A stretch of DNA of 64,000 bases from Micromonospora ureilytica (GTDB lineage: Bacteria; Actinomycetota; Actinomycetes; Mycobacteriales; Micromonosporaceae), in assembly GCF_015751765.1 (NCBI RefSeq), contig NZ_JADOTX010000001.1, positions 4,526,001 to 4,590,000 on the forward strand, read 5' to 3'. Shown here in pieces: positions 17,961-27,294 of this stretch (positions are counted from its first letter, which is position 1; the number at the start of each line of letters is the position of its first letter). The notes below the pieces were generated by a model. The model saw only the letters and a program-made list of their open reading frames with translations, did no database searches and had not been told where the DNA came from. The position numbers and the translations under genes are program-made.

Positions 17961-18632
17961 ATGCGACATCTCTGGAGCTTCCTCGCCGGGCTGGTGGTGG
18001 CGCCCATCACCTGGGTGCTGGTCACACTGGGGCAGGACGGGTCGAGCCGGACGGTCGACCGCTGGGTGGAGACCGGCACGTTCAACACCGCGAACCTGAT
18101 CGAGCCGGCCGTTTATCTCGGCGTCGGCGGTGTCCTGCTGGGCCTGCTCGGCACGCTGCGCTTCTCGCCGCTGGGCCCGTTGGTGGCCGGGGCGCTGCTG
18201 GTCACCCCGTACATCGGGATGTTCGTGGCGCCCTTCTCGGTGCGGGACACGATCCCGCACGAGTGGAAGGTGTTCGGCGACCCGTTGCCGCTGCGACTGC
18301 CCGTGGAGAACGGCACGCTCTTCCTGATCGGCCTGCTGCTGATGGTGGCGACCTTCAGCCAACAGCGTTGGCGGCAGTGGCCGAGCCCGGCGACCGATCC
18401 GGCCACGGCACCCACCCCCGCGTCGGACGGAGGCCCCGGCAACGACAACTTCACGTTGACCGACTGGCCGACCCCCACGCCCGCCGAGCGGGACACCGCG
18501 CCCCTCACTCTGGGTTACCCAGCCGACTCGACACCTACCGAACCGCTGCCCCGCCGAGTGGGCGGCGAATCACCCTGGTCCGCCCCACCGCGCGGCCAGC
18601 CGCGCCCCGAGGACACCACCGAGATCCGCTGA
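17961..18632 (+). CDS. Membrane protein, uncharacterised
   Basis: This 223-residue protein has four predicted membrane segments at about 5-25, 50-67, 70-88 and 113-130, then a roughly 90-residue hydrophilic, Pro/Thr-rich tail. No enzyme or transport motif is seen. It probably has a leaderless mRNA. It converges on the MFS exporter, with a strong hairpin at 18638-18665 between the stops. I recognise no named family. Confidence 0.72.
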   Translation: MRHLWSFLAGLVVAPITWVLVTLGQDGSSRTVDRWVETGTFNTANLIEPAVYLGVGGVLLGLLGTLRFSPLGPLVAGALLVTPYIGMFVAPFSVRDTIPHEWKVFGDPLPLRLPVENGTLFLIGLLLMVATFSQQRWRQWPSPATDPATAPTPASDGGPGNDNFTLTDWPTPTPAERDTAPLTLGYPADSTPTEPLPRRVGGESPWSAPPRGQPRPEDTTEIR

Positions 18633-18637
18633 TCGTC

Positions 18638-18665
18638 GGGGCGGGCCGGTCGTCCGGCCCGCCCC
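18638..18665. terminator. Bidirectional terminator
   Basis: GGGGCGGGCCGG (18638-18649) and CCGGCCCGCCCC (18654-18665) are perfect 12-bp arms with a TCGT loop, followed by TTTCGT. It separates two convergent genes. Confidence 0.8.
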
Positions 18666-18681
18666 TTTCGTCCCTTCCGCC

Positions 18682-19974
18682 CTAGTGCAGCGCGACCGCC
18701 AGGTCCCTGTCGACAGTGCCGAGGCTGGCGCGGGGAACGACGAAGAGCATGACGATCAGCGCGGCGGCCATGCCGCCCGCGATGACGATCGCCATCGGTA
18801 CGCTCCCGGTGCCGAACAGACCGGCCAGTGGCGCCGACACCGCACCGATGCCGAACTGCACCGCGCCGAGCATCGCCGCGGCGGTGCCAGCGGCCTCGCT
18901 GTGCCGGCTCATGGCCAGTGCGGGCGCGTTCGGCAGGGCGAGGCCGGCGGCGGCCAGGACCAGCCACAGTGACGCGAGCAGGGTGCCCAGGCCACCGACG
19001 CCGGTCGCCGCGAACATGACCAGCAGCAGGCCAGCCGCCGTTCCGCCGATCAGGGCGCTGACCAGGATCTGCTGCGAGGTGTAGCGGCGCAGCAACCGCA
19101 CGTTGAACTGGGTGGCCCCGATCAGGCCCACCGCGCCGGCCCCGAAGGCGATGCCGAACTGCTGCTCGTCGAGGCCGTACTCCTGCTGGAGCACGAACGA
19201 CGAACCGGAGACGTACGCGAACAGAGCCGCCATCGCCAGCCCGGCGACCAGCACCAGGCCGACGAACGCCCGGTCGTTGACCAACCCCCGGTAGTCGCGC
19301 AGGGCGGCGCGCACCCCGCCGTGCCGCCGACGTGTCACCGGAAGGGTCTCCGGGAGCCGGAACGCGGCCACGATGATCAGCAGCGCGCCCAGCACCGCCA
19401 GCGCCGCGAAGACGCCCCGCCAGTCGGTCCAGCCCAGCAGGCCACTGCCCAGCGTCGGCGCGAGGATGGGCGCCAGGCCCATGACGAGCATCAGCCGGGA
19501 GAAGATCCGGGCGAAGGAGGCACCGCTGAACAGGTCGCGGACCACGGCCGTCGCGACCACCGTGGCGGCGGCGACGCCGAGCCCCTGGAGTACGCGCAGC
19601 CCGCCGAGCACCTCGATGTTGGGTGCGAAGACGCACAGCACGGAGGCCACGATGTGCGCGGCCAACCCGGTCAGCAGCGGCACCCGCCGCCCGACCACGT
19701 CGGAGAGCGGCCCGATCAACAACTGACCCAACGCGAGACCGATGAGCGTGCCGGTCAGCGTCAACTGCACGGCGGTCTCGGTGGTCTGCAGGCCCGCCGT
19801 GATGGCGGGCAGCGCGGGCAGGTACATGTCGATGGTCAACGGCCCGATCGCGATCAACGCGCCCAGCACGAGGACGAGCTGCGCCCGCTGCCGGTTGGTC
19901 ATGAGGTCGCCGGGCAGCACCTCTTGCGCGACGGCGGAATCGCGTCCGGTCTTGTCCACCAACTGCTTCATCAT
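18682..19974 (-). CDS. Bcr/CflA-type MFS multidrug exporter
   Basis: This 430-residue protein has about 12 membrane segments. Between helices 2 and 3 it carries the family motif GQLLIGPLSDVVGRRVPLL, and the first helix has the LTIDMYLPALPAI block typical of Bcr/CflA proton-driven exporters. Substrates in known members include bicyclomycin, chloramphenicol and sulfonamides; the substrate here is unknown. A second ATG one codon downstream is an equal start candidate. It is divergent from the sigma-factor operon. Confidence 0.92.
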   Translation of the reverse strand: MMKQLVDKTGRDSAVAQEVLPGDLMTNRQRAQLVLVLGALIAIGPLTIDMYLPALPAITAGLQTTETAVQLTLTGTLIGLALGQLLIGPLSDVVGRRVPLLTGLAAHIVASVLCVFAPNIEVLGGLRVLQGLGVAAATVVATAVVRDLFSGASFARIFSRLMLVMGLAPILAPTLGSGLLGWTDWRGVFAALAVLGALLIIVAAFRLPETLPVTRRRHGGVRAALRDYRGLVNDRAFVGLVLVAGLAMAALFAYVSGSSFVLQQEYGLDEQQFGIAFGAGAVGLIGATQFNVRLLRRYTSQQILVSALIGGTAAGLLLVMFAATGVGGLGTLLASLWLVLAAAGLALPNAPALAMSRHSEAAGTAAAMLGAVQFGIGAVSAPLAGLFGTGSVPMAIVIAGGMAAALIVMLFVVPRASLGTVDRDLAVALH

Positions 19975-20224
19975 CTCGATCTCTCTGCGGAAGCTGGTGC
20001 GTCGTCACGAGCGGCGGCGCTGGGCGGCACCGGGACCGCGCGGACGCGGCGGACGGTGTGGGGTGCCCGGCGGTGGGCGGCGTGGACGTGACGAGGCAGG
20101 GTCGTGGCGGGGGTGGCCAGGTGGGCGATGATCCGAGGGTGATTCCCTCGGTCGGCAACACCTCGGCGGCGGACGACGTTCCCGGTGTGTGGGGAGTCAC
20201 GCTGCTCCGTCCGGCCGCACAAGC

Positions 20225-20240
20225 TGTGACCGGGGTCACA
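20225..20240. promoter_or_regulatory. CRP-like operator TGTGA-N6-TCACA
   Basis: TGTGACCGGGGTCACA contains perfect 7-bp inverted arms and matches the cAMP receptor protein consensus TGTGA-N6-TCACA used by actinobacterial Crp homologues. It lies 44 bp before the proposed sigma-factor start and about 250 bp upstream of the divergent MFS gene. Binding is inferred from sequence alone. Confidence 0.55.
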
Positions 20241-20284
20241 AGAGAATCGAAACCAGGGCCGGGGTACGCGTCGTCTTGCCTGTT

Positions 20285-20836
20285 GTGAGACGAAGTCTGG
20301 ACGGGCTCGACGAGGGTGAGCTCCTGCGCCGCGTCGCTCGGGGCGACCGGCGCGCGTTCGACGCGCTGTACCGGCGTACCTCCCCGTGGTTGACCGCGCG
20401 ACTGCGTCGGCGCTGCGCCGACGAGGACGTGGTGGCCGAGGTGCTGCAGGAGACGTACCTGGCGGTCTGGCGGTCGGCCGGCAGCCAGGCGCAGTCGTCC
20501 GCCTCCGGCAGCGCGCTGGGTTGGCTGTGGACGATCGCCGCGCACCGGCTGATCGACGCGTTCCGCCACCGGGCCCGACGGGAACGCGTCCCGGCGGTGC
20601 AGACCTTCGAGACCGTGGCCCCCGCGGCCGAGGACGAGGCGCTGGCCGGCGGGCTGGACGCCAACCTGGAGCGTGCCCTGCACGCGCTGCCGGCGGAACT
20701 CCGTCAGGTGCTGCGCTCGATGGTCCTCGACGGGTTGACCGCGCGGGAGACCGCCCTGCTGCTCGGCATGCCGGAGGGGACCGTGAAGACCCGTGCCCGC
20801 CGGGCCCGAATCGCCCTCCGGGAGGCGCTGTCATGA
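20285..20836 (+). CDS. ECF-type sigma-70 family RNA polymerase sigma factor
   Basis: This 183-residue protein has sigma region 2 (RAFDALYRRTSPWLTARL, then DVVAEVLQETYLAVWR) and region 4 (LPAELRQVLRSMVLDGLT, then GMPEGTVKTRARRARIALR) and nothing else, the ECF layout. It directs RNA polymerase to a small regulon, released when its anti-sigma partner is inactivated. The start is uncertain: GTG at 20285 fits family length, and no Shine-Dalgarno is visible. Its stop overlaps the anti-sigma start (ATGA). It probably controls its own operon. Confidence 0.9.
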   Translation: MRRSLDGLDEGELLRRVARGDRRAFDALYRRTSPWLTARLRRRCADEDVVAEVLQETYLAVWRSAGSQAQSSASGSALGWLWTIAAHRLIDAFRHRARRERVPAVQTFETVAPAAEDEALAGGLDANLERALHALPAELRQVLRSMVLDGLTARETALLLGMPEGTVKTRARRARIALREALS

Positions 20837-21636
20837 CCACTCACCCGACACCCACCCTCATCTCCCAGTACGCCTCCGGTGGCGCCGACGTCGACGACAC
20901 CACCATCTGGGCGGTCGAGGCGCACCTGGAGGGCTGTGCCGCCTGCCGCGCGGTGCTGACCGACGCCGCCGACCCCGGAACGCGGGACCTGCTGGACCGG
21001 GTGGCGGACGGCATCGCCAGCGGAATCGCCACCGGCCCGGGTCCGATACGCCGTCGCCGGCTGCTGCGCACCGGGGTCGCCGCACGGGTCCTGCCCTGGC
21101 TGGTCACCGCCACCGGGCTGATGCTGGCCGCGGCCCTGTTCGAATGGACGTTCGACAGCCTGCCGTCGCTGGTGCTGCTGATCGCGCCGGTGGCGCCGCT
21201 GCTGCCGGTGGCCGCGGTCTGGAGCCGGCGCCTCGACCCGGCCTGGGAACTGACGGCCACCATGCCCCGCACCGGTTTGCCGCTGCTGATGCGCCGCACG
21301 TTGGGGGTGCTGTCGGCGGTCATACCGGTGCTGGCAGTGGCTGGCTGGTTCACCGGGCACTCCCCCGGGCTCTGGTTGCTGCCCGTCCTGGGGTTCACCG
21401 CCGGCGCGTTGGCGCTGGGCACGGTCGTGGGGGTCGACCGCGCGGCACTCGCGCTGGCCGTCGCCTGGTCCGCCGGTGTGGTCGTGCCGAGCCTCGCCGA
21501 CGGGCACCTCCCGGCGATCCTCACCGGCGGCAGCCTGCCCGGGTGGGCGCTCACCACCGTGGCGTTGACGGCCGTCGTGCTCGTCCAGGCGCGCCGACGG
21601 CCGCACGATCCGCACCAGAGCCTTCTGCACCGATGA
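20833..21636 (+). CDS. Membrane anti-sigma factor with zinc-binding ZAS motif
   Basis: This 267-residue protein begins with a short cytoplasmic domain carrying H31-x3-C35-x2-C38, the HxxxCxxC motif of zinc anti-sigma factors. About six membrane segments follow, from residue 95 to the end, in place of the usual single one. The ATG overlaps the sigma-factor stop, so synthesis of the pair is coupled. It should hold the sigma factor at the membrane until a signal, perhaps envelope or redox stress, is sensed. The signal is unknown. Confidence 0.85.
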   Translation: MTTHPTPTLISQYASGGADVDDTTIWAVEAHLEGCAACRAVLTDAADPGTRDLLDRVADGIASGIATGPGPIRRRRLLRTGVAARVLPWLVTATGLMLAAALFEWTFDSLPSLVLLIAPVAPLLPVAAVWSRRLDPAWELTATMPRTGLPLLMRRTLGVLSAVIPVLAVAGWFTGHSPGLWLLPVLGFTAGALALGTVVGVDRAALALAVAWSAGVVVPSLADGHLPAILTGGSLPGWALTTVALTAVVLVQARRRPHDPHQSLLHR

Positions 21637-21667
21637 CGACGTCGAGCCACTGCCGAATGGAGAGATC

Positions 21668-22471
21668 ATGATGCGTACGGTCAGCGTGGCGGAGACCGCG
21701 CCGTCCACCTATGCGTGGGCGGTGCACGCCGAGAAGTTGCAGGTCCGGGCCGGCCGACACCTCGCGGTCAACGAGCTCGACCTGAGGTTGGGCACCGGTG
21801 TGCACGGGCTGCTCGGCCCCAACGGCGCCGGCAAGACGACGTTGATGCGAGCCCTGGCCACGGTGTTGAAACCGGCCGGTGGGCGGCTGACCCTGCTCGG
21901 CGGCGAGGTCACCGGCAACGCCGACCTCCGCCAGGTACGCCGCGGCCTGGGCTACCTGCCGCAGCACTTCGGCTTCTACCCGCGCTTCACGGTCCGGGAG
22001 TTCGTCGAGTACGTCGCCTGGCTCAAGGAGATGCCGAAGGCGGTCATCCCGGGCGCCGTGCAGCGGGCCGTCGAACGGGTGGGTCTGGCGGACCGCGCCG
22101 ACTCGCGAATGAAGACGCTGTCCGGCGGGATGCTGCGCCGCGCCGGCATCGCCCAGGCGATCGTCAACGACCCGGCGGTGCTGCTGCTCGACGAGCCGAC
22201 CGTCGGCCTCGACCCGGAGCAGCGCCTCGACTTCCGCGAGCTGCTGCGGGAGATCGGCCTGGACAGCTGCGTACTCGTCTCCACCCACCTGGTCGAGGAC
22301 GTCGCGGTGGCCTGCTCCGACGTGGTGCTCATCAGTGAGGGCCGGTTGGTGTGGCAGGGCACCACCGGGCAGCTCACCGAGCAGGGCGGGGCCGGCGACG
22401 CCGGCGACAGCGCCACCGAACGTGGCTACTCGTCGCTGCTGCGCGCCTACCGTGGGCGGGTGTCGGCATGA
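21668..22471 (+). CDS. ABC transporter ATP-binding protein
   Basis: This 267-residue ATPase has Walker A GPNGAGKT (about 50-57), signature LSGGMLRR, and Walker B with D-loop VLLLDEPTVGLDPE. It is of the ABC-2 exporter type. GGAGAGATC precedes the tandem ATGATG start. It sits 31 bp after the anti-sigma gene, and its stop overlaps the start of the membrane protein that follows (ATGA), so it is the energy unit of this operon's transporter. Substrate unknown. Confidence 0.93.
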   Translation: MMRTVSVAETAPSTYAWAVHAEKLQVRAGRHLAVNELDLRLGTGVHGLLGPNGAGKTTLMRALATVLKPAGGRLTLLGGEVTGNADLRQVRRGLGYLPQHFGFYPRFTVREFVEYVAWLKEMPKAVIPGAVQRAVERVGLADRADSRMKTLSGGMLRRAGIAQAIVNDPAVLLLDEPTVGLDPEQRLDFRELLREIGLDSCVLVSTHLVEDVAVACSDVVLISEGRLVWQGTTGQLTEQGGAGDAGDSATERGYSSLLRAYRGRVSA

Positions 22472-23859
22472 CGGGACGCATTCTCCGCATCGAGCTGCGC
22501 CGCTCGGCGGCGCTGGGCATCGGCCTGTTGTTGCTGGTGACCGGCGCGGCGTTGCTGCTGTCGTCCACCGAGTTCTTCGCGGGGCGGTGGATGCAGCTGG
22601 CGGTGCTCGCCCGGTCGATGCTGATGGTGCTGCTGCCACTCGCGCTGGCCGGTGGGGCGTGGATGGGCCGGCGCGACGCGCGCCACCGGGTCAACGAGTT
22701 GTTCGCCAGCACCGTCCGGCCGCGGTGGCAGCGCGTCGTTCCGACCGCCAGCGCCCTCGCGGTCACGGTGGTGACCGCGTACATCCTGGTCTTTGTGATC
22801 GCGGCCGGATGGGTGGTGCCGACGTCGGCATACTTCCCGACCGCGACGATCGTCGTCACAGCGGTCGGCGTTCCGGCGCTGATCGCGGCGGGTTGGCTGG
22901 GGATGGCCGCCGGCCGGGCCGTGCCCCGGGTGATCACCGCGCCGATCCTCGCCGTGGTCGGGTTCGTCCTGGTGGGGTTGGTGCCGGAGTTGGCCACGGC
23001 ACGCGACACGTCGGGTGCGGGGATCGCGCAGTTCCGGCCGGAACCGGCAGGGGTGCTGCTCCTACCGACCTTCACCGGCCTGGACGACTTCCAGACGATC
23101 GCGACGCGGGTCAGCCTGCTCCAGGCGCTGTGGCTGGTGTCCCTCGCCGCTACCGGCCTGCTGCTGCTCGGCGCGGTCCGTCGCCGCGCCATCGCGTTCG
23201 CCGTGCTCCCGGCGGTGCTCGGCGTCGCGGTCGCGCTACCGCTGCTGCCCGTCGGCGGAGCCCGCGGTGCGGCGGTCGTCGACCCGGTCGCCATCGAACT
23301 GGTCTGCGACAACGACGGCCCGCAGGTCTGCGTGACGCGGGCGCACGCCGGGCTGCTGCCCGCCGTCGTCGGCCCCGCCCGCCAGGCGCTCGCCACGATC
23401 GCGGCGAAGCTCCCCAACGCACCGGTCCGGGCGGTGGAGACCCAACAGGTCAGCTACTGGGCGCGGCTGGACCCGGACCAGGCACCGCCCCGGCACTCCG
23501 CCGACACGATCGTGTTCGACACCCCCACGATCGACCGGGGCGGGCGGGCCGACCTGTCCGGCGACTACTTCCTGCCGTCCCTGCTGAAGGCGACCTGGCA
23601 GCAGGAGTGCGGCGACCAGGCGGTTCGGGGCGACGTGTACCGGGCCCGGATGGTCGCCGCCGCCTGGCTGACCGGTCGACCACCGGCTCCGCAACAGGGG
23701 TGGGCACCCGAGGAGACGGCGGGGCTGGAGAGCGCGTACCAGGCGCTGGTGAGCCTGCCGGAGGTCGAGCAACGACGTCGGATGGCAGCGGCACGCGAGG
23801 GCGTACTGGCCTGCCGGGACGACGAGCTGGTGGCGATCCTGCCGGCGGACCAGCAGTGA
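22468..23859 (+). CDS. ABC-2-type membrane protein with Cys-containing extracellular domain
   Basis: This 463-residue protein has about seven membrane segments in the first 265 residues, including two after a basic loop (RRDARHRVNELF). A soluble C-terminal region of about 190 residues follows, probably outside the cell. That region holds four cysteines (VCDNDGPQVC, QECGD, LACRDD), which could form two disulfides. It is coupled to the ATPase gene upstream and to the next membrane gene (GTGA overlap). The fusion of permease and soluble domain is unlike simple ABC-2 permeases. Function unknown. Confidence 0.78.
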   Translation: MTGRILRIELRRSAALGIGLLLLVTGAALLLSSTEFFAGRWMQLAVLARSMLMVLLPLALAGGAWMGRRDARHRVNELFASTVRPRWQRVVPTASALAVTVVTAYILVFVIAAGWVVPTSAYFPTATIVVTAVGVPALIAAGWLGMAAGRAVPRVITAPILAVVGFVLVGLVPELATARDTSGAGIAQFRPEPAGVLLLPTFTGLDDFQTIATRVSLLQALWLVSLAATGLLLLGAVRRRAIAFAVLPAVLGVAVALPLLPVGGARGAAVVDPVAIELVCDNDGPQVCVTRAHAGLLPAVVGPARQALATIAAKLPNAPVRAVETQQVSYWARLDPDQAPPRHSADTIVFDTPTIDRGGRADLSGDYFLPSLLKATWQQECGDQAVRGDVYRARMVAAAWLTGRPPAPQQGWAPEETAGLESAYQALVSLPEVEQRRRMAAAREGVLACRDDELVAILPADQQ

Positions 23860-24470
23860 GGTGGCTCCAGCTGCACCTGCGCTCCCGTCGGGTCCCCCTC
23901 GCCCTGGCCACCGTGACCGCCCTGATCGCGCTGGCGTGGGCGCTATCGCTGGCTTATACGGACTCGGTGACCATCAGCGCCCGGACGGCCAGCCTCGCCA
24001 TCATGCTGGCGGCGGTCGCGGTCGGCACCACCCTCAACGGCGCCGACGACGCCCTCGACCACACCATGGCGGTCAACTGGCCGGTACGACGCGCCGGGCA
24101 CCTGCTGCTCGCCGCCGCCGCGATCACCGCGCTGCTGTCCCTCAGCATGATCACCGACACGCGCTACGAGCCGTTCGCCCTCATACTGCGCAACACCGCG
24201 GGGCTACTCGGGCTCACCGCGCTCGGCGCCACAGTGCTGGGCGCCGCCCTGGCCTGGATCGCCCCGCTGACCTGGACCCTCATCGCGGTCCTACCGATGA
24301 TGGGGCCCAGTCGCGACCTGAAGATGCAGGTCGCCGGCTGGCTGATCCAACCCGCCGGCACCACCGCCGCCACCGCCTGCGCCGTCATCCTGGCGGTGAC
24401 CGGACTGCTCGCGTACGCCCTGCGGGGTTGCCCCGTGCGGCCGGTGAGCGAGACCGCCCCCGACCAGTGA
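23856..24470 (+). CDS. Second membrane protein of the ABC operon
   Basis: This 204-residue protein starts at a GTG that overlaps the preceding stop. It has six predicted membrane segments and little soluble sequence, fitting an ABC-2 permease half or partner. It is the last gene of the sigma/anti-sigma/ABC operon, which ends at a strong hairpin 8 bp downstream. The family cannot be named from sequence; assignment rests on the coupled gene order. Confidence 0.75.
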   Translation: MRWLQLHLRSRRVPLALATVTALIALAWALSLAYTDSVTISARTASLAIMLAAVAVGTTLNGADDALDHTMAVNWPVRRAGHLLLAAAAITALLSLSMITDTRYEPFALILRNTAGLLGLTALGATVLGAALAWIAPLTWTLIAVLPMMGPSRDLKMQVAGWLIQPAGTTAATACAVILAVTGLLAYALRGCPVRPVSETAPDQ

Positions 24471-24477
24471 CGGACGC

Positions 24478-24507
24478 TCCGGTGCTCCGGACTCCCGGAG
24501 CACCGGA
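24478..24507. terminator. Strong bidirectional terminator
   Basis: TCCGGTGCTCCGG (24478-24490) and CCGGAGCACCGGA (24495-24507) are perfect 13-bp arms with a 4-nt loop (ACTC), set between the ABC operon and the convergent DUF418 gene. Confidence 0.85.
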
Positions 24508-24523
24508 CGTGCGGTCCAGCGAC

Positions 24524-25729
24524 CTATGCCGGGTCCGTGGCCCGCAGTCGTGGCCACCGCTGCTCGGTCCAGGCCCGCAACAGCCACTCCATCGGCCCGT
24601 ACCGGAAGCGGGCCATCCACGCTGCGCTCGCGGCGAGCTGCGCACAGTAGATCGCGACCGCGATGAGGACGACGACCGGGGGCGCGACGGCACCGGCGAG
24701 GCCCAGCCCGACGCCTGTGAAGACCAGCACGCAGAGCAGCGACTGACCCAGGTAGTTCGACAGGGACATCCGGCCGGCCGGCGCGAGTACGGCGACGACC
24801 CGCCGCCCCCGGTCGGTCTGGAAGAACTGGAGCAGTGTGGCGGCGTACGCGGCCGCGAGCAGCGGCGCGGTGAGCACGCCCGCCGTCAGCCCGGTCAGGT
24901 TGGCGGTGCCCCCGCCCGAGGCGAAGACCACCGCGCCGGCCAGGCCGATCGGATAGCCCAGCTGCTGCACCCGGCGCAGGAGCTGCCGGTTCCCGGCGAC
25001 GTCGGTGAGCAGCCGGCGCCGCCCGGCCGCGTAACCGAAGAGGAAGGCCGAGAGGGCGAGCGGCCCCTGCACGAGGAGCGTGCCGAACATCGCCGGCAGC
25101 TGGCGTACGTGCTCGGTGATCAGTGTGCCGATCCCACCCTGTAGTGCCTCGGTGGACCGCTGTCCCGCCGCCAGCGCCGACGCCGGATCGGTGACCAGCT
25201 GGGTTCCGCTCGTGGCGGCGAGCGCGAGGACGAAGCCGATCACGCCGGTCAGCAGCACGGCGACGCGCAGCGCGGTCCCGACGCGGACTTTCCGCATGGC
25301 GAGCAGGACCAGACCGAGCAACGCGTACGTGGCCAGGATGTCGCCCTGGAACAGCAGCACCGCGTGCAGGATGCCGAGCACGAAGAGCCCGGCCAGCCGT
25401 CGCCGGAACCGTGGGGCGATGTCGACGCCGCGCCGCGCGGCGGAATCAAGCTGGAGCGTGAAGCTGTAGCCGAACAGGAAGGAGAAGAGCAGGTACGCCT
25501 TCATCGTGAAGAGCAGCTCGACCAGCCACAGGACCGCCTGGTCGCCCCACGAGTCGTGTGCGGGATCCGGAACCAGTTGGAAGGGATAGCCGGAGGCGAA
25601 GAAGGCGATGTTGACGACCAGGATGAAGAGCAGCGCCACGGCGCGTAACGCGTCGACGTCGACGATCCGGGACAGCGTCCCGGACGACGCTGGGCTCTCG
25701 ACGGGCGGGTCCTTGATGGAATGGCTCAC
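24524..25729 (-). CDS. DUF418 domain-containing membrane protein
   Basis: This 401-residue protein has about 9-10 membrane segments. It starts with the typical RIVDVDALRAVALLFILVVN and ends with the DUF418 block GRMSLSNYLGQSL, then FRYGPMEWLLRAWT. Members resemble acyltransferase-3 type membrane proteins, but their substrate is not known. The GTG start has GGAGG 7 nt upstream. The gene stands alone, closed by the terminator it shares with the ABC operon. Confidence 0.9.
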   Translation of the reverse strand: MSHSIKDPPVESPASSGTLSRIVDVDALRAVALLFILVVNIAFFASGYPFQLVPDPAHDSWGDQAVLWLVELLFTMKAYLLFSFLFGYSFTLQLDSAARRGVDIAPRFRRRLAGLFVLGILHAVLLFQGDILATYALLGLVLLAMRKVRVGTALRVAVLLTGVIGFVLALAATSGTQLVTDPASALAAGQRSTEALQGGIGTLITEHVRQLPAMFGTLLVQGPLALSAFLFGYAAGRRRLLTDVAGNRQLLRRVQQLGYPIGLAGAVVFASGGGTANLTGLTAGVLTAPLLAAAYAATLLQFFQTDRGRRVVAVLAPAGRMSLSNYLGQSLLCVLVFTGVGLGLAGAVAPPVVVLIAVAIYCAQLAASAAWMARFRYGPMEWLLRAWTEQRWPRLRATDPA

Positions 25730-25880
25730 GGGACAACCTCCGGAACGGACAGGAAACCTGTTCGGTGACTGTCCTGTGACCCTATGAAGTTGCCTGCCCT
25801 GGCCGACAGCCGGTGAGCGGGAAGATGGCAGGTGGGGTATGCCCTACCCGCACCTGCCATGAGCTGCCAACGGACCCGGA

Positions 25881-27044
25881 TCAGCCCTTCAGGAGCTCCC
25901 GCGCCATCACGATCCGCTGCACCTGGTTCGTGCCCTCGTAGATCTGGGTGATCTTGGCGTCCCGCATCATCCGCTCGACGGGGTAGTCCCGCGTGTAGCC
26001 GTAGCCACCGAGCAGCTGCACCGCGTCGGTGGTGATCTCCATGGCGGCGTCGGAGGCGAAGCACTTCGCCGCCGCGCCGAAGTAGGTGAGATCCGCGTCG
26101 CCGCGCTCCGACTTGCCGGCAGCCGCGTACGTGAGCTGCCGGGCCGCCTCGAGCTTCATGCCCATGTCGGCGAGCATGAACTGGATCCCCTGGAACTCGG
26201 CGACCGCCTTGCCGAACTGCCGACGCTCGGCCACGTACCCCTTCGCGTAGTCGAGCGCGCCCTGCGCGATCCCGACGGCCTGCGCGGCGATGGTGACCCG
26301 GGTGTGGTCCAGGGTCTTCATCGCGGTCGCGAAGCCGGTGCCCTCCGCGCCGATCATGCGGTCGGCGGGGATCCGCACGTTGTCGAGGTAGACCTCACGG
26401 GTGGGCGAGCCCTTGATGCCGAGCTTCTTCTCCGGGGCGCCGAAGCTCACCCCGGGATCGGACTTCTCGACGACAAAGGCCGAGATGCCCCGGGACCGGG
26501 CGGACGGTTCGGTAACGGCGAAAACTGTGTAGAACTCGGACACGCCGGCGTTCGTGATCCACCGCTTCACACCGTTGAGCACCCAGTGATCCCCGTCACG
26601 TACCGCCCTGGTGGTCATCGACGCCGCGTCGCTGCCAGCCTCCGGCTCGGAGAGACAGTACGAGAACATCGCGTCACCGGCCGCGACCGGCGTCAGGTAC
26701 CGACTCTTGAGGTCGGCCGAACCGGACAACAACAGTGGCATCGTGCCAAGTTTGTTCACCGCCGGGATCAGCGAGGAGGATGCGCAGGCACGGGCCACCT
26801 CCTCGATCACGATGGCGGTGGCCAGCGCGTCCGCGCCCGCGCCGCCGTACTCCTCGGGGATGTGCGGGGCGTGGAAGTCGGCCGCCCGCAGCGCGTCGTA
26901 GGACGCCTTGGGGAACTCCCCGGTCTCGTCGGCCTCCGCGGCGTGCGGAGCCACCTTCGCGGCGCAGACCTCACGCACCGCTTCCCGGATCGCCTGGTGC
27001 TCATCAGGCAACCGGTAGACGTCGAACGACTCCCCTGCGGCCAT
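25881..27044 (-). CDS. Acyl-CoA dehydrogenase
   Basis: This 387-residue flavoenzyme oxidises acyl-CoA to 2-enoyl-CoA. The family signatures are present: [15 protein letters not shown] for FAD and substrate binding (about 125-139), a stretch around [11 protein letters not shown], and [20 protein letters not shown] near the C-terminus, with the catalytic Glu of [14 protein letters not shown] at 27044 is chosen because GGGAGG lies 7 nt upstream; an in-frame ATG 9 codons further up has no ribosome-binding site. Substrate chain type is not evident. Confidence 0.93.
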   Translation of the reverse strand: MAAGESFDVYRLPDEHQAIREAVREVCAAKVAPHAAEADETGEFPKASYDALRAADFHAPHIPEEYGGAGADALATAIVIEEVARACASSSLIPAVNKLGTMPLLLSGSADLKSRYLTPVAAGDAMFSYCLSEPEAGSDAASMTTRAVRDGDHWVLNGVKRWITNAGVSEFYTVFAVTEPSARSRGISAFVVEKSDPGVSFGAPEKKLGIKGSPTREVYLDNVRIPADRMIGAEGTGFATAMKTLDHTRVTIAAQAVGIAQGALDYAKGYVAERRQFGKAVAEFQGIQFMLADMGMKLEAARQLTYAAAGKSERGDADLTYFGAAAKCFASDAAMEITTDAVQLLGGYGYTRDYPVERMMRDAKITQIYEGTNQVQRIVMARELLKG

Positions 27045-27294
27045 CTCGGCCCTCCCCTTCACCGCTATCATGCGCAGTCTGTGACGACTCCTGACCGCCG
27101 ACCGCGCAGACTGAAGAGTAGCGACTGCAGTTCAGGTGATGTTACCGGCGCGTAGGCATGGGCAAGATGGTGCACCTGACGCGCTCGACGATGATGAAGA
27201 CCGAGACAGTGAGCGACCCTCCGGTGCCCCGCCCAGGTGCCGCAGCAGAATGCGACGCGACGACGCGACGCCAGCGCGAGCGGAGAAGACAGGC

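Noticed and set aside
22335..24470. A 711-residue plus-strand protein overlapping the two membrane genes of the ABC operon
   Set aside because: Only its end coincides with the real second membrane protein; the rest is Arg/Gly-rich out-of-frame sequence over the first permease.
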